A stretch of 6,163 bases of DNA from an uncultured Actinomycetes bacterium (GTDB lineage Bacteria > Actinomycetota > Thermoleophilia > Solirubrobacterales > Solirubrobacteraceae). The stretch covers positions 1-6,163 of the forward strand of contig CALAQT010000071.1 of NCBI GenBank assembly GCA_937888775.1. The letters run 5' to 3'. This document shows, in pieces, positions 1-5,402 of the stretch (within the stretch, counting starts at the first letter, position 1; every line of letters begins with the position of its first letter). The notes under the pieces were generated by a model, which saw nothing but the letters and a program-made list of their open reading frames with translations, ran no database searches and had not been told where the DNA came from. Both the position numbers and the translations under genes were made by a program.

Positions 1-74
1 GCGGGCAGCCTCGACTCGCCATCTTCCGCCGTCAGAGGCGGTCGCCGTACTGCCCGAGACACCCGGTCTTGGAG

Positions 75-93
75 GGCGCTGTGCAACAGCGCC
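75..93. terminator. Strong GC-rich hairpin, possible terminator for the 145-549 gene
   Basis: A perfect 8-bp inverted repeat, GGCGCTGT (75-82) and ACAGCGCC (86-93), encloses a 3-nt loop; a G-T wobble between 74 and 94 could add a ninth pair. It lies about 50 nt beyond the stop of the minus-strand gene at 145-549, a suitable place for transcription to end. No T-run follows on either strand, so it is not a textbook intrinsic terminator, although T-poor hairpins are common after genes in high-GC actinobacteria. It could also be an RNA-stability element. Confidence 0.4.
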
Positions 94-144
94 TGATGAC
101 CTCGCGCCGGCGCGCTTGTAGCCGCCCGCGGATGGACTCGGCGC

Positions 145-549
145 TCAGGTCCCGGCGCTGTCGTGGTGCTGCTCGAAAGCGGTCACGAAGCCTCGCACGT
201 CGCCGCGGGCCTGTAGCTTGAGCGACTCGTCGTCGGTCAAGGTGATGGTCAGCGGCCACCAGCTCTTGGCGGTCTCGGCGCGGATATCGGCGATGCGGTC
301 TAGCGGCACGCTGCCCAGGTGGTCGTTCACGTGGCTGAGCATCGGGTCGGCGACCCACACATGCAGCTGGCCCGTGGTAATGCCCAGGACGACGGCCGCG
401 TCCAGCGGAATGTCGGTCCGCGCTTCGGCCCGGTGGGCGGCCGCCCGGGCGGCCGGGCGGGCGACGAGGTAGTTGCCAAGCAGGCCGAGCCAGTGCGCCG
501 GGCTCATGGCGGTCTCGAACCTGGCGTAGACGGCGGCGGTCAGCGGCAC
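145..549 (-). CDS. Hypothetical protein with PH-like fold, 134 aa
   Basis: I do not recognise a named family with certainty. The C-terminal two thirds (about residues 50-126) alternate short hydrophobic strands with charged turns and end in an amphipathic helix (DVRGFVTAFEQ, 117-127). They include VLGITTGQLHVWVADP, a VPLDRIADI segment, and WWPLTITLTDDESLKLQ. This order resembles bacterial PH-like domains that begin with a 'can be read as nucleotide-free strand, then gene-specific loop' pattern, a comparison from memory only. Residues 14-42 form an Ala-rich helix. There is no signal peptide or clear membrane span, so it is probably cytoplasmic. The GTG at 549 is chosen because an in-frame TAG (559-561) blocks longer versions and GGAGG lies just upstream, although its spacing of about 2 nt is short. 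The ATG at 507 would shorten the protein by 14 residues but has no Shine-Dalgarno sequence. A TTGAGA box at 590-595 (minus strand) is a weak -35 candidate. Codon use looks genuinely coding. Confidence 0.72.
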   Translation of the reverse strand: MPLTAAVYARFETAMSPAHWLGLLGNYLVARPAARAAAHRAEARTDIPLDAAVVLGITTGQLHVWVADPMLSHVNDHLGSVPLDRIADIRAETAKSWWPLTITLTDDESLKLQARGDVRGFVTAFEQHHDSAGT

Positions 550-602
550 TCCCTCCGTCTACTGGGAGAGTGTGGCGACCAGGTCCTGATCTCAACGTGC
601 AT

Positions 603-728
603 ATGGGCGTCTCCTCGCCATTGACGGCCGTCGACGCCAACGCCGCGGCCCGGAAACAGGCTACCGGAGAGCGCTCGCTGACCCGTGGCCTGCTGGAAGC
701 GACCCTGCTGTCACGACCGCTGCGCTGA
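603..728 (+). CDS. Possible small ORF, 41 aa, unknown function
   Basis: An ATG-started frame of 41 codons ends at TGA 726-728. Its codons are strongly G/C-ended, and it encodes an Ala/Arg/Leu-rich helical peptide ending in LTRGLLEATLLSRPLR. The frame stays open upstream to a GTG at 570, giving 52 residues; that GTG has GGGAGA directly before it. No Shine-Dalgarno sequence precedes the ATG, and I recognise no domain. It could be a real small protein, the 3' end of a decayed gene, or a chance frame in GC-rich DNA. The neighbouring minus-strand gene starts at 549, leaving little promoter space between them, which counts against a functional gene. Confidence 0.2.
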   Translation: MGVSSPLTAVDANAAARKQATGERSLTRGLLEATLLSRPLR

Positions 729-850
729 CACGTCGAGCGTAACCGCAGACCGGCGCGAGGCAGTGGAGCGCGGAGCGGCTCGGCTTGACCGCCGCGCTTA
801 TCTCTAGCCGCGCGGGGCGAGCAGCTACGGCCTCAGCAGGGCCGCCCGAG

Positions 851-869
851 CGAGGCTCGTGCGGCCTCG
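851..869. terminator. Hairpin downstream of the DUF4389 gene
   Basis: CGAGGC (851-856) and GCCTCG (864-869) form a perfect 6-bp stem around a 7-nt loop, about 25 nt beyond the stop of the minus-strand gene that ends at 894. Position favours a terminator. No T-run follows, and short GC stems are common in DNA of this composition. Confidence 0.25.
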
Positions 870-893
870 GTCTGTGGAGTCGTGCGGTCGGAT

Positions 894-1295
894 CTAGGTG
901 GCGGGTTGCGCCGTGGCGGCGTCGCTTTCGCCAAACGGCGGATACGTCTCGGTGATCAAGAACATGAGCGCGTCCGCGCGAGTTGTGTAGGCCAGCGAAA
1001 AGTTCAGCGCGTTCTGCAGCGACGCAGGCTGGCGTCCGGTGATCACGATCACAAACCACGACAAGAACGCGACAAACGAGATCACGATGCCGAGCGCGTA
1101 CCGGATGACCATCGCGAGGATCGCATAGATGCCGCGGAAGAACACCTTCAGCCGGCTGTAGTGATCCAGCGGTGGCGCGATGTGCACGCGGACCGGATAG
1201 CTGTCGTCTTCGGCGCCGCTGAACGGTGGGTACTGGTCAACGCCGAGGTGCAGATAAGCGCTCAAACGCGCGATATACCGCAGAAATCCGCTCAT
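894..1295 (-). CDS. DUF4389 membrane protein, apparently truncated at the N-terminus (133 aa)
   Basis: This is a recognisable DUF4389 protein, a family of unknown function with a short membrane hairpin. One complete domain spans about residues 33-121: YPVRV (33-37), an IAPPLDHYSRLK stretch (39-50), one or two hydrophobic spans (about 57-86), TGRQPASLQNALNF (86-99), and a terminal ETYPPF (116-121). Residues 2-25 form a second copy of the domain tail, ending in DQYPPF. They align without gaps to residues 98-121 with 9 of 24 identities. From memory, many actinobacterial members carry two tandem domains in about 200 residues or more, so the first domain seems to have lost its front part. The ATG at 1295 is forced, because an in-frame TAG (1302-1304) lies three codons upstream. 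A weak AGGGG stands 3 nt before it. The product would be an inner-membrane protein with no known substrate or partner. Whether the short form is functional is unclear. Confidence 0.85.
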   Translation of the reverse strand: MSGFLRYIARLSAYLHLGVDQYPPFSGAEDDSYPVRVHIAPPLDHYSRLKVFFRGIYAILAMVIRYALGIVISFVAFLSWFVIVITGRQPASLQNALNFSLAYTTRADALMFLITETYPPFGESDAATAQPAT

Positions 1296-1451
1296 GAACC
1301 CCTACAGCGAACCGGGCCAGCAAGCCGTGAACACCGTCGCAATGCACAACTCGGCTCGACACTGTCGCGCTCCATGAAAGCGGAAGTGAGCGGGCCAAGC
1401 GACGGCGGCTGTCAGCTCTTAGCGGAAGCGTGGCCGCAGCCGATCGGTTTA

Positions 1452-1709
1452 CCGCACAGACCGTTCAAGCCGGCCTGCTGCGGCGAGGGCCTCTCCGGCG
1501 TTGCCGTGGAGGTCGACGAACACGCGAGCGCCGAGCGGTCGCAGAAGACGAACGGTGATTCGGTGTCCGTGACCGGGGAGGATCCGGTTGCCGGGGCCGC
1601 CACTCCGGCGGATCGACTTCGGGATCGAGCCACCCAGATCGCGCCGAGCACGCCGGTAGCTGATAGGCGCCAGGCCGGTAACCGACGAGGCCCGCGATCG
1701 GTGCGGAAC
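1452..1709 (-). pseudogene. Possible gene remnant, coding-like frame without a start codon
   Basis: Between a TGA (1710-1712) and a TAA (1449-1451) on the minus strand, 86 codons stay open. The second half is coherent, with runs such as GNRILPGHGHRITVRLL and GARVFVDLHGNAGEALAAAG and mostly G/C-ended codons. The frame has no ATG, and its first GTG falls about two thirds of the way through. It is therefore not an intact gene; it may be the 3' remainder of a broken one. I do not recognise the family. A chance open frame in GC-rich DNA is the main alternative. Confidence 0.2.
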
Positions 1710-1979
1710 TCAGCCTCGGACGTCACGGCCTCGGTTGAGCGTCAACCGGAAACGCGGCCCAGCGACCCACGGCCCAACGCGCCCATTCCAGCTCGTTGGC
1801 GAACCGCGGTCGAGCGCGGCTTGTGCAGATCCCGGATGATCGCCTCGCAAACTCATCGCGGCGAGCGAGGCTATCCGCCCGCCCGGAGTAGAGCAGGGTT
1901 GTGATCGCAATCGCAAACAATGAGCAGTCGGCCCCCCGGAGCCGATTACCGCGGCCAGCCGATAGCTGAGGAGGCGGAA

Positions 1980-2057
1980 GTGAGCAATGAGGCGTGGCAC
2001 GCGTCTGCGAATGGCTGCGTGATTCCTGGTCAGCGCGACGTGCTTCGACTACGGTAG
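1980..2057 (+). CDS. Possible 25-aa leader ORF before the 2086 gene
   Basis: A GTG at 1980 follows GAGGAGG (1968-1974) with 5-nt spacing, one of the better Shine-Dalgarno sequences in the window. The frame runs 25 codons to TAG 2055-2057, ending 28 nt before the ATG of the next gene. The peptide (it begins MSNEAWHASANG) has no recognised motif and no run of a single amino acid as in a classical attenuator. It could be a leader peptide co-transcribed with the 2086 gene, a remnant, or chance. Confidence 0.2.
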   Translation: MSNEAWHASANGCVIPGQRDVLRLR

Positions 2058-2085
2058 GGCGTCCACCGAGAGAGAGGAAGCGCTG

Positions 2086-2367
2086 ATGGCCGTAGGGATC
2101 CGCATCAAGTTCGCCGGCATGACCCAGGACCAGTTTGACGCGGTCAATGAACGAGTCACGGCGGGCGGCCCACCCGCAGGTCTGATCTTTCATTCGTCTG
2201 GACCAATCGAGGAAGGCTGGGGCGTGATCGACTTCTGGGAATCGCGCGCAGCGTTCGATGCCCTCATGCCACATGTCCAGCAATCCGTTGAAGCGGCTGG
2301 CGTCGCGCTTCAGGGCCCCCCAGACATCAAAGAGTTCCCTGTCTACGAGACGATCACACCCGCCTAG
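2086..2367 (+). CDS. Small protein, probable dimeric alpha/beta-barrel (ferredoxin-like) fold, 93 aa
   Basis: This is a compact soluble protein with no signal peptide or membrane span. The order of elements is strand (VGIRIKF, 3-9), helix (TQDQFDAVNERV, 13-24), strand (AGLIFHSSGP, 31-40), strand (EGWGVIDFWES, 43-53), helix (RAAFDALMPHVQQSVEAAG, 54-72) and a last strand near the C-terminus (EFPVYETI, 83-90). That beta-alpha-beta-beta-alpha-beta order and the length match the dimeric alpha/beta-barrel superfamily, which includes ABM-like monooxygenases and stress-response barrels. The GWGVIDFWES strand leading into a helix is typical. No catalytic residue can be assigned, so the substrate is unknown. 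The ATG at 2086 is preceded by GAGGA (2074-2078) with 7-nt spacing. It appears to be a single-gene unit, set apart from the ABC operon by 500 bp. Confidence 0.8.
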   Translation: MAVGIRIKFAGMTQDQFDAVNERVTAGGPPAGLIFHSSGPIEEGWGVIDFWESRAAFDALMPHVQQSVEAAGVALQGPPDIKEFPVYETITPA

Positions 2368-2643
2368 CAGCGCGTAGGATCGTACCGTTGCTTCGCGCGA
2401 GAGTCGGCTGGGTATTCGCTCCGACGAGGCTCTGGTCGCGAGCTCCACGGACCTTGCCGACTTGAGCAGGACCTGACCTAGCGAGCTGTGGCTTGCGTAA
2501 TGGCGCGAGAAGGAGCGGTCCACCGGGCCCGCTGGGAGCTCGGATCCGTCGCAAAGCGCAACACAGGGCAGCAGCGGCGGGCCAGCACCACGCCGACAAA
2601 AGCTTGCTCCTATGTCAAGGCCTGGTCGCTATTTGGGGCGTTG

Positions 2644-2678
2644 TGGGGGTTGGACTCTGGGGGTTGGACTCTGGGGGT
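2644..2678 (+). repeat. 14-bp G-rich tandem repeat, 2.5 copies
   Basis: The unit TGGGGGTTGGACTC occurs twice and is followed by a half unit TGGGGGT, giving exact 14-bp periodicity. The G5 runs fall at 2645-2649, 2659-2663 and 2673-2677. With GGGG at 2635-2638 there are four runs of at least four G, separated by 6, 9 and 9 nt, so the plus strand could form a G-quadruplex with fairly long loops. A period of 14 is not a multiple of 3, which argues against a coding repeat. It lies about 190 nt before the ABC ATPase start. Confidence 0.85.
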
Positions 2679-2804
2679 GCCAGCGGTCGCGGACCGGTCG
2701 GCGAGGCCAGGCTCCGAAGCGATCACGTTCGCCTTCAAGCGGATCGAGGCGGCACTGCGGGCGCGCACCGTGGCAAACGGCTGACCGCTCCGAACTGGTT
2801 ACAT

Positions 2805-2827
2805 TGGACGCGGTGTCCTGGCGTCCA
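2805..2827. promoter_or_regulatory. Inverted repeat upstream of the ABC operon, possible operator or 5' UTR hairpin
   Basis: TGGACGC (2805-2811) and GCGTCCA (2821-2827) are perfect 7-bp inverted arms around a 9-nt centre. The centre contains a further GTGTCC, so three related half-sites (GGACGC, GTGTCC, GCGTCC) sit within 23 bp. The element ends 41 nt before the ATPase start. It could be a repressor site, for example for a GntR- or TetR-type regulator, as many export operons have one; no regulator gene is in the window. It could instead be a hairpin in the 5' untranslated RNA. Confidence 0.3.
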
Positions 2828-2868
2828 GCCTCTCTTGGGATCGATGCTCGTATTGACGCGGTGAGACG

Positions 2869-3759
2869 TTGACCGCGGTTGTGGCTGAGTCGCTGACGAA
2901 GCGATTCGGGTCGGTTTTGGCCGTGGACGACCTGTCGTTCACGCTTGTCCCTGGGACGATCACGGGCTTTCTCGGCCCGAATGGTGCGGGCAAGACGACC
3001 ACGATGCGGATGCTCCTCGGCCTGGCGGCCCCGACGAGCGGGCGGGCGCTCGTGCTCGGCAGGCCGTACGCCGATCTCGATCGTCCCGCCCTGTCGGTCG
3101 GCGCGGTGCTTGAGGCCACCGATTTCCATCCTGGCCGCTCGGGCCGTGATCATCTGAGAACGCTCGGCCGCGCCGTCGGCATTCCCGACTCGCGCGCAGA
3201 CGAGGTGTTGCGGACCGTCGAGCTGCAGGCGGCGGGCAGGCGGCGGGTCAAGGGGTATTCACTTGGCATGCGCCAGCGTCTTGGGCTCGCGGGCGCGCTG
3301 CTCGGCGATCCCGAGCTGCTGATACTTGACGAGCCCGCGAACGGCCTCGACCCCGAAGGCGTGCGCTGGCTGCGCGACTTCTTGCGGGCGGTCGCGTCCG
3401 AGGGGCGCACCGTCCTCGTCTCGAGCCACGTGCTGGCCGAGGTCGCGCAGACCGTCGACCAGGTGCTGATCATCAACCGCGGTCGCCTTGTCATCGAGTC
3501 CTCGCTGCAGGAGCTCACTACCCGCGTCGGCGGCACAGTCCGCGTCCGCACCCCCCGGCCAGATCGGCTGTACGAGGCGCTGCGGCGTGAACACCTGGAC
3601 GCGACGCGGGATGACCGTACGCTGCATGTCCGCGGCGCGGAGAGCGAACGCGTCGGGGAGATCGCGTTCGCCGCAGGGATTCCGCTGCACGAGCTCGTCA
3701 CGGAAGGCTCCTCTCTCGAGGAGAGCTTCCTCGAGCTGACCACGGAGGCAAGCTCGTGA
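2869..3759 (+). CDS. ABC transporter ATP-binding protein, DrrA/NatA/BcrA type (296 aa)
   Basis: This is the cytoplasmic ATPase of an ABC-2 exporter, powering transport by the permease encoded next to it. The nucleotide-binding domain is complete: Phe13 as a likely A-loop residue, Walker A GPNGAGKT (36-43), signature YSLGMRQR (130-137), Walker B LLILDE (150-155), D-loop GLD (159-161) and switch His187 in SSHVL. At the Q-loop the sequence reads LEATDF, with Glu82 where Gln is usual; this occurs in several BcrA/NatA-like relatives. Residues from about 215 form the C-terminal extension typical of the DrrA-like group. The TTG at 2869 is the preferred start, because a TGA at 2854-2856 closes the frame and GGTGAG lies 3 nt upstream. 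A GTG at 2881 is possible but lacks a Shine-Dalgarno sequence. The stop overlaps the permease start by 4 nt. The substrate cannot be read from the sequence; drugs, peptides, ions and lipids are all known for the family. Confidence 0.95.
   Translation: MTAVVAESLTKRFGSVLAVDDLSFTLVPGTITGFLGPNGAGKTTTMRMLLGLAAPTSGRALVLGRPYADLDRPALSVGAVLEATDFHPGRSGRDHLRTLGRAVGIPDSRADEVLRTVELQAAGRRRVKGYSLGMRQRLGLAGALLGDPELLILDEPANGLDPEGVRWLRDFLRAVASEGRTVLVSSHVLAEVAQTVDQVLIINRGRLVIESSLQELTTRVGGTVRVRTPRPDRLYEALRREHLDATRDDRTLHVRGAESERVGEIAFAAGIPLHELVTEGSSLEESFLELTTEASS
3744..3748 (+). promoter_or_regulatory. Ribosome binding site of the permease gene
   Basis: GGAGG lies inside the last codons of the ATPase gene, 7 nt before the GTG at 3756. 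It fixes the permease start and makes translational coupling through the overlapping GTGA likely. Confidence 0.75.
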
Positions 3760-4490
3760 TCGCTCAGGTGAAGGCAGAGCTGCTCAAGGTTCGCTCGACG
3801 CGAACCACGTTAGGACTCGTGGTCGGGATGATCGTGCTCACACTGCTGATCGTGCTACTCACGGGCCTGCTCACCGCCGCGAGCGGTCTCACCTCAAAGG
3901 ATGACCAGCGCAACCTGTTTGCTCCTGGCGGCGTCGCATTGATCTTCTCAGGCCTCGCCGGAGTACTGCTGATCACGAGCGAGTACCGCTACGGGACGAT
4001 CCGCCCGACGTTCCTGTTCACGCCGCGTCGCTCCAGTGTGCTGTCCGCCAAGCTCACCGCCGGTCTGCTGACGGGGCTCGTGTTCGGTGCGGCAGGCGTG
4101 GGGCTCGCGCTCGGGATCGGCTCGCTGATCCTCTCCGCCCGTGGTATCCCGTCAGCCCTCGACGGCGGGGAGATCACGTTGCTGGCGGGCGGCGGGCTCG
4201 CGGGAATTGCTCTCCGGGGCGCGTTCGGCGTTGGGCTCGGCGCGATCGTCCGCAACCAGGTGGGTGCGGTGATCGGCCTGCTCGCCTGGGACTTCGTCGT
4301 CAACGGCCTGTTGTTCGGGCTGGCCCCGTCGGTCGGTCGGTTCATGCCCACCACGGCCGCGGATGCGTTGATGGGCCTCACGACCAGGCATCTGCTCCCA
4401 CCCGCTGCTGGCGGCGCTGTCCTACTCGGGTGGACGCTGACGCTGGCGCTGGCCGGACTCGCGCTGACGCTGCGACGAGACGTGACGTAG
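3756..4490 (+). CDS. ABC-2 type transporter permease (244 aa)
   Basis: This is the membrane component that pairs with the ATPase encoded immediately upstream. Six hydrophobic spans can be read: about 19-41, 57-74, 100-127, 140-164, 167-190 and 216-239, the usual count for an ABC-2 half-transporter. The loop after the second span contains SEYRYGTIRPTFLFTPRR (75-92). The E-Y-R-x-G-T core is characteristic of this family and probably contacts the ATPase. The N-terminal helix (QVKAELLKVRSTRTT) is the usual amphipathic lead-in. There is no extracellular enzymatic domain. The GTG start at 3756 overlaps the ATPase stop (GTGA) and has GGAGG 7 nt upstream. With one permease gene, the working complex is presumably two ATPases and two permeases. 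The substrate is not predictable. Confidence 0.93.
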   Translation: MIAQVKAELLKVRSTRTTLGLVVGMIVLTLLIVLLTGLLTAASGLTSKDDQRNLFAPGGVALIFSGLAGVLLITSEYRYGTIRPTFLFTPRRSSVLSAKLTAGLLTGLVFGAAGVGLALGIGSLILSARGIPSALDGGEITLLAGGGLAGIALRGAFGVGLGAIVRNQVGAVIGLLAWDFVVNGLLFGLAPSVGRFMPTTAADALMGLTTRHLLPPAAGGAVLLGWTLTLALAGLALTLRRDVT

Positions 4491-4495
4491 ACGAT

Positions 4496-4514
4496 CGGCC
4501 TACTGATATGGCCG
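4496..4514. terminator. Weak hairpin after the ABC operon
   Basis: CGGCC (4496-4500) and GGCCG (4510-4514) can pair around a 9-nt loop, starting 6 nt after the permease stop. Position suits a terminator, but the stem is short and has no T-run. The remaining 225 bp to the convergent toxin gene hold nothing else I can support; the frame open there encodes a Pro/Ala-rich sequence without domain character. Confidence 0.25.
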
Positions 4515-4739
4515 TGCTGCAGCCCATGTCTCCAGCGGCTGCCCGCGCACCCGCGCCAGAACCAAAGCAGGAACAACCGGACCAGCTGAGCCGAACCTTC
4601 TCATCGCCAATTGCGAGGCCATCGCCGGCGCATGGTCCCGTCGCAATGCGAGCGTCGTTGGGACGGTGGATTGCTCGGTTGTTGCCCACGGAAGCGAGCG
4701 TGATCCGATCGGGTCGGCTGGCGTCGTGGAAAGCCGGGG

Positions 4740-5153
4740 TCAGATGTTGACGACGGCTAGCTCCGGGTACGCCGCCGCCATTTGCTCGTAATCGTGATCC
4801 TGGGTGACGACAGGAAGCCCGTGCTCGATCGCCGTTGCCGCGATTAGCGCGTCGGTGAGTTTGACCGCTCGGGTTATCCCGGTGGCCCTGCATGCCGCGA
4901 CGAGCCGTGCCCAGGTGACCAGCACTGCCTCGCTGACCGGGATCGGATCGGCAGCCCGTGCCAGCGTAAGTGTGTCAGCGCGGCGGGTCTTCGTTGCCCT
5001 GTCGCTGGCGTTGAGAACGCCTAACTGAAGCTCTCCGATCGTCACCACTGAGACCGCGACGTGACTCGGGAGAGCGCCGAGCGGACGCCCAGTCTCCTCG
5101 GCGATGAAGACCGAGGTATCGAGCAGCCCCGAAGCCGGTGACTCAGAGCTCAT
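4740..5153 (-). CDS. vapC: VapC-type PIN-domain ribonuclease toxin (137 aa)
   Basis: This is the toxin of a type II toxin-antitoxin pair. VapC proteins are Mg2+-dependent RNases that cleave tRNA or rRNA when freed from the antitoxin. The PIN acidic residues are all present: Asp12 in LLDTSVFI, Glu41 in TIGELQLGV, Asp101 in KLTDALIAATA, and Asp119 and/or Asp121 in VVTQDHDYE. The length is normal and the gene looks intact. The ATG at 5153 is preferred because it puts the first catalytic strand about 10 residues from the N-terminus, as is usual; it overlaps the antitoxin gene by 11 nt. A TTG at 5171 would add six residues and has a GAGGAG almost touching it, which is too close to be ideal. The ATG itself has no good Shine-Dalgarno sequence, so translation may be coupled to that of the antitoxin. 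The target RNA is unknown. Confidence 0.92.
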   Translation of the reverse strand: MSSESPASGLLDTSVFIAEETGRPLGALPSHVAVSVVTIGELQLGVLNASDRATKTRRADTLTLARAADPIPVSEAVLVTWARLVAACRATGITRAVKLTDALIAATAIEHGLPVVTQDHDYEQMAAAYPELAVVNI

Positions 5154-5385
5154 GGAGGGTCTGTCCGGCAATCTCCTCGAGCTCGCTTCGTAGTCCGGGG
5201 TCGGCAGCCCGCGTCTGGAGCTGCTCTGCGAGATGCGGACCTGAGAGCCACCGCGCTCGCCGCCCGTGAGGCACGATGTCGGCGACCGGCTCGCCGTTGA
5301 CCGAGAGCGTGACGCGCTCGCCGGCTCTCACGGCATCGATGACTTGCGCGGTGCGATTTCTCAAGTCTCGGACACCGATCTCCAC
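5143..5385 (-). CDS. vapB: VapB antitoxin, Phd/YefM-like (80 aa)
   Basis: This antitoxin should bind VapC, block its active site and repress the operon. The N-terminal half is Phd/YefM-like: MEIGVRDLRNRTAQVIDAV (1-19) followed by GERVTLSVNGEPVADIVP (22-39). That fold dimerises and binds DNA. The C-terminal part (about 45-80) is charged and helical, with DPGLRSELEEIAG (62-74), and is the expected toxin-binding tail. Three starts are possible: GTG 5406, ATG 5403 and GTG 5385. I prefer GTG 5385 because relatives begin with this M-E-x-G-V-R-x-L-R pattern and because the two upstream starts abut or overlap a palindrome that looks like the operator. GTG 5385 has no Shine-Dalgarno sequence and may be read from a leaderless mRNA. 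Starting at 5406 would give 87 residues. Its stop lies within the start of vapC. Confidence 0.9.
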   Translation of the reverse strand: MEIGVRDLRNRTAQVIDAVRAGERVTLSVNGEPVADIVPHGRRARWLSGPHLAEQLQTRAADPGLRSELEEIAGQTLHEL

Positions 5386-5387
5386 AG

Positions 5388-5402
5388 TGCTACAGCGTAG
5401 CA
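5388..5402. promoter_or_regulatory. Palindromic operator candidate of vapBC
   Basis: TGCTACAGCGTAGCA is a perfect 6-bp inverted repeat (TGCTAC/GTAGCA) around a 3-nt centre. It ends 2 nt before the preferred antitoxin start at 5385. Type II antitoxins with Phd-like N-termini normally bind such short palindromes in their own promoter. If the mRNA is leaderless from 5385, the palindrome covers the expected -10 region (TACGCT on the minus strand). The repeat is seen directly; its role is inferred. Confidence 0.5.

Larger units (their letters stand above)
550..893. other. Intergenic stretch, no secure gene
   Basis: This lies upstream of the 145-549 gene and downstream of the DUF4389 gene, both on the minus strand. 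It should hold the promoter of the former and the transcription end of the latter. The only coding-like signal is the small plus-strand ORF at 603-728. A 6-bp hairpin sits at 851-869. I see no RNA gene or mobile element in it. Confidence 0.5.
1296..2085. other. Gene-poor stretch with decayed coding-like fragments
   Basis: About 790 bp lack a convincing intact gene. The minus strand just upstream of the DUF4389 start still reads, across a TAG, a few residues compatible with the missing domain (a P-x-x-L-x-x-F pattern). At 1452-1709 (minus) lies an open, coding-like frame without a start codon. At 1980-2057 (plus) a 25-codon ORF follows a good Shine-Dalgarno sequence. The right end should contain the promoter of the 2086 gene, but I see no convincing -35/-10 pair. 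No inverted terminal repeats or transposase motifs were noticed. Confidence 0.45.
2368..2868. other. Intergenic stretch before the ABC operon
   Basis: Several frames stay open through these 500 bp on both strands, but none has convincing protein character: they are rich in Arg, Gly and Pro and overlap one another. The stretch holds a G-rich tandem repeat (2644-2678) and a hairpin with repeated half-sites (2805-2827). It should contain the promoter of the ABC operon, but I cannot place a good -35/-10 pair. Confidence 0.5.

Noticed and set aside
882..1904. Longest open frame in the window, 340 codons on the plus strand
   Set aside because: It runs antisense through the clear DUF4389 gene and on into gene-poor DNA. 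Its translation is Arg/Asp/Pro/Ser-rich with no domain, typical of a shadow frame in GC-rich DNA.
2023..2055. Promoter candidate (TTCCTG and TACGGT) before the 2086 gene
   Set aside because: The two boxes are separated by about 21 nt and match the consensus poorly.
1296..2085. Possible insertion sequence in the gene-poor stretch
   Set aside because: I saw no transposase motif, terminal inverted repeats or flanking duplication, so the stretch is better described as decayed or non-coding.
1723..2523. Minus-strand open frame of 266 codons
   Set aside because: It lies antisense to the 93-aa gene at 2086, which has a good ribosome site and a coherent fold. The minus-strand product has no recognisable domain and is Arg/Ser-rich.
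2488..2784. Plus-strand open frame of 98 codons before the ABC operon
   Set aside because: It crosses a 14-bp tandem repeat whose period would break any reading frame, has no clear ribosome site and shows no domain.
2629..3153. Minus-strand open frame of 174 codons across the ABC operon start
   Set aside because: Its right part is antisense to the Walker A region of the ATPase and its left part crosses the G-rich repeat. The composition (Arg, Gln, Pro, Gly) is that of a shadow frame.
3150..3743. Minus-strand open frame of 197 codons inside the ATPase gene
   Set aside because: It is a Ser/Arg-rich complement of a confidently identified ATPase.
4508..4750. Plus-strand open frame after the permease gene
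   Set aside because: It encodes a Pro/Ala/Ser-rich sequence without domain character, has no ribosome site before its ATG, and runs into the 3' end of the toxin gene.
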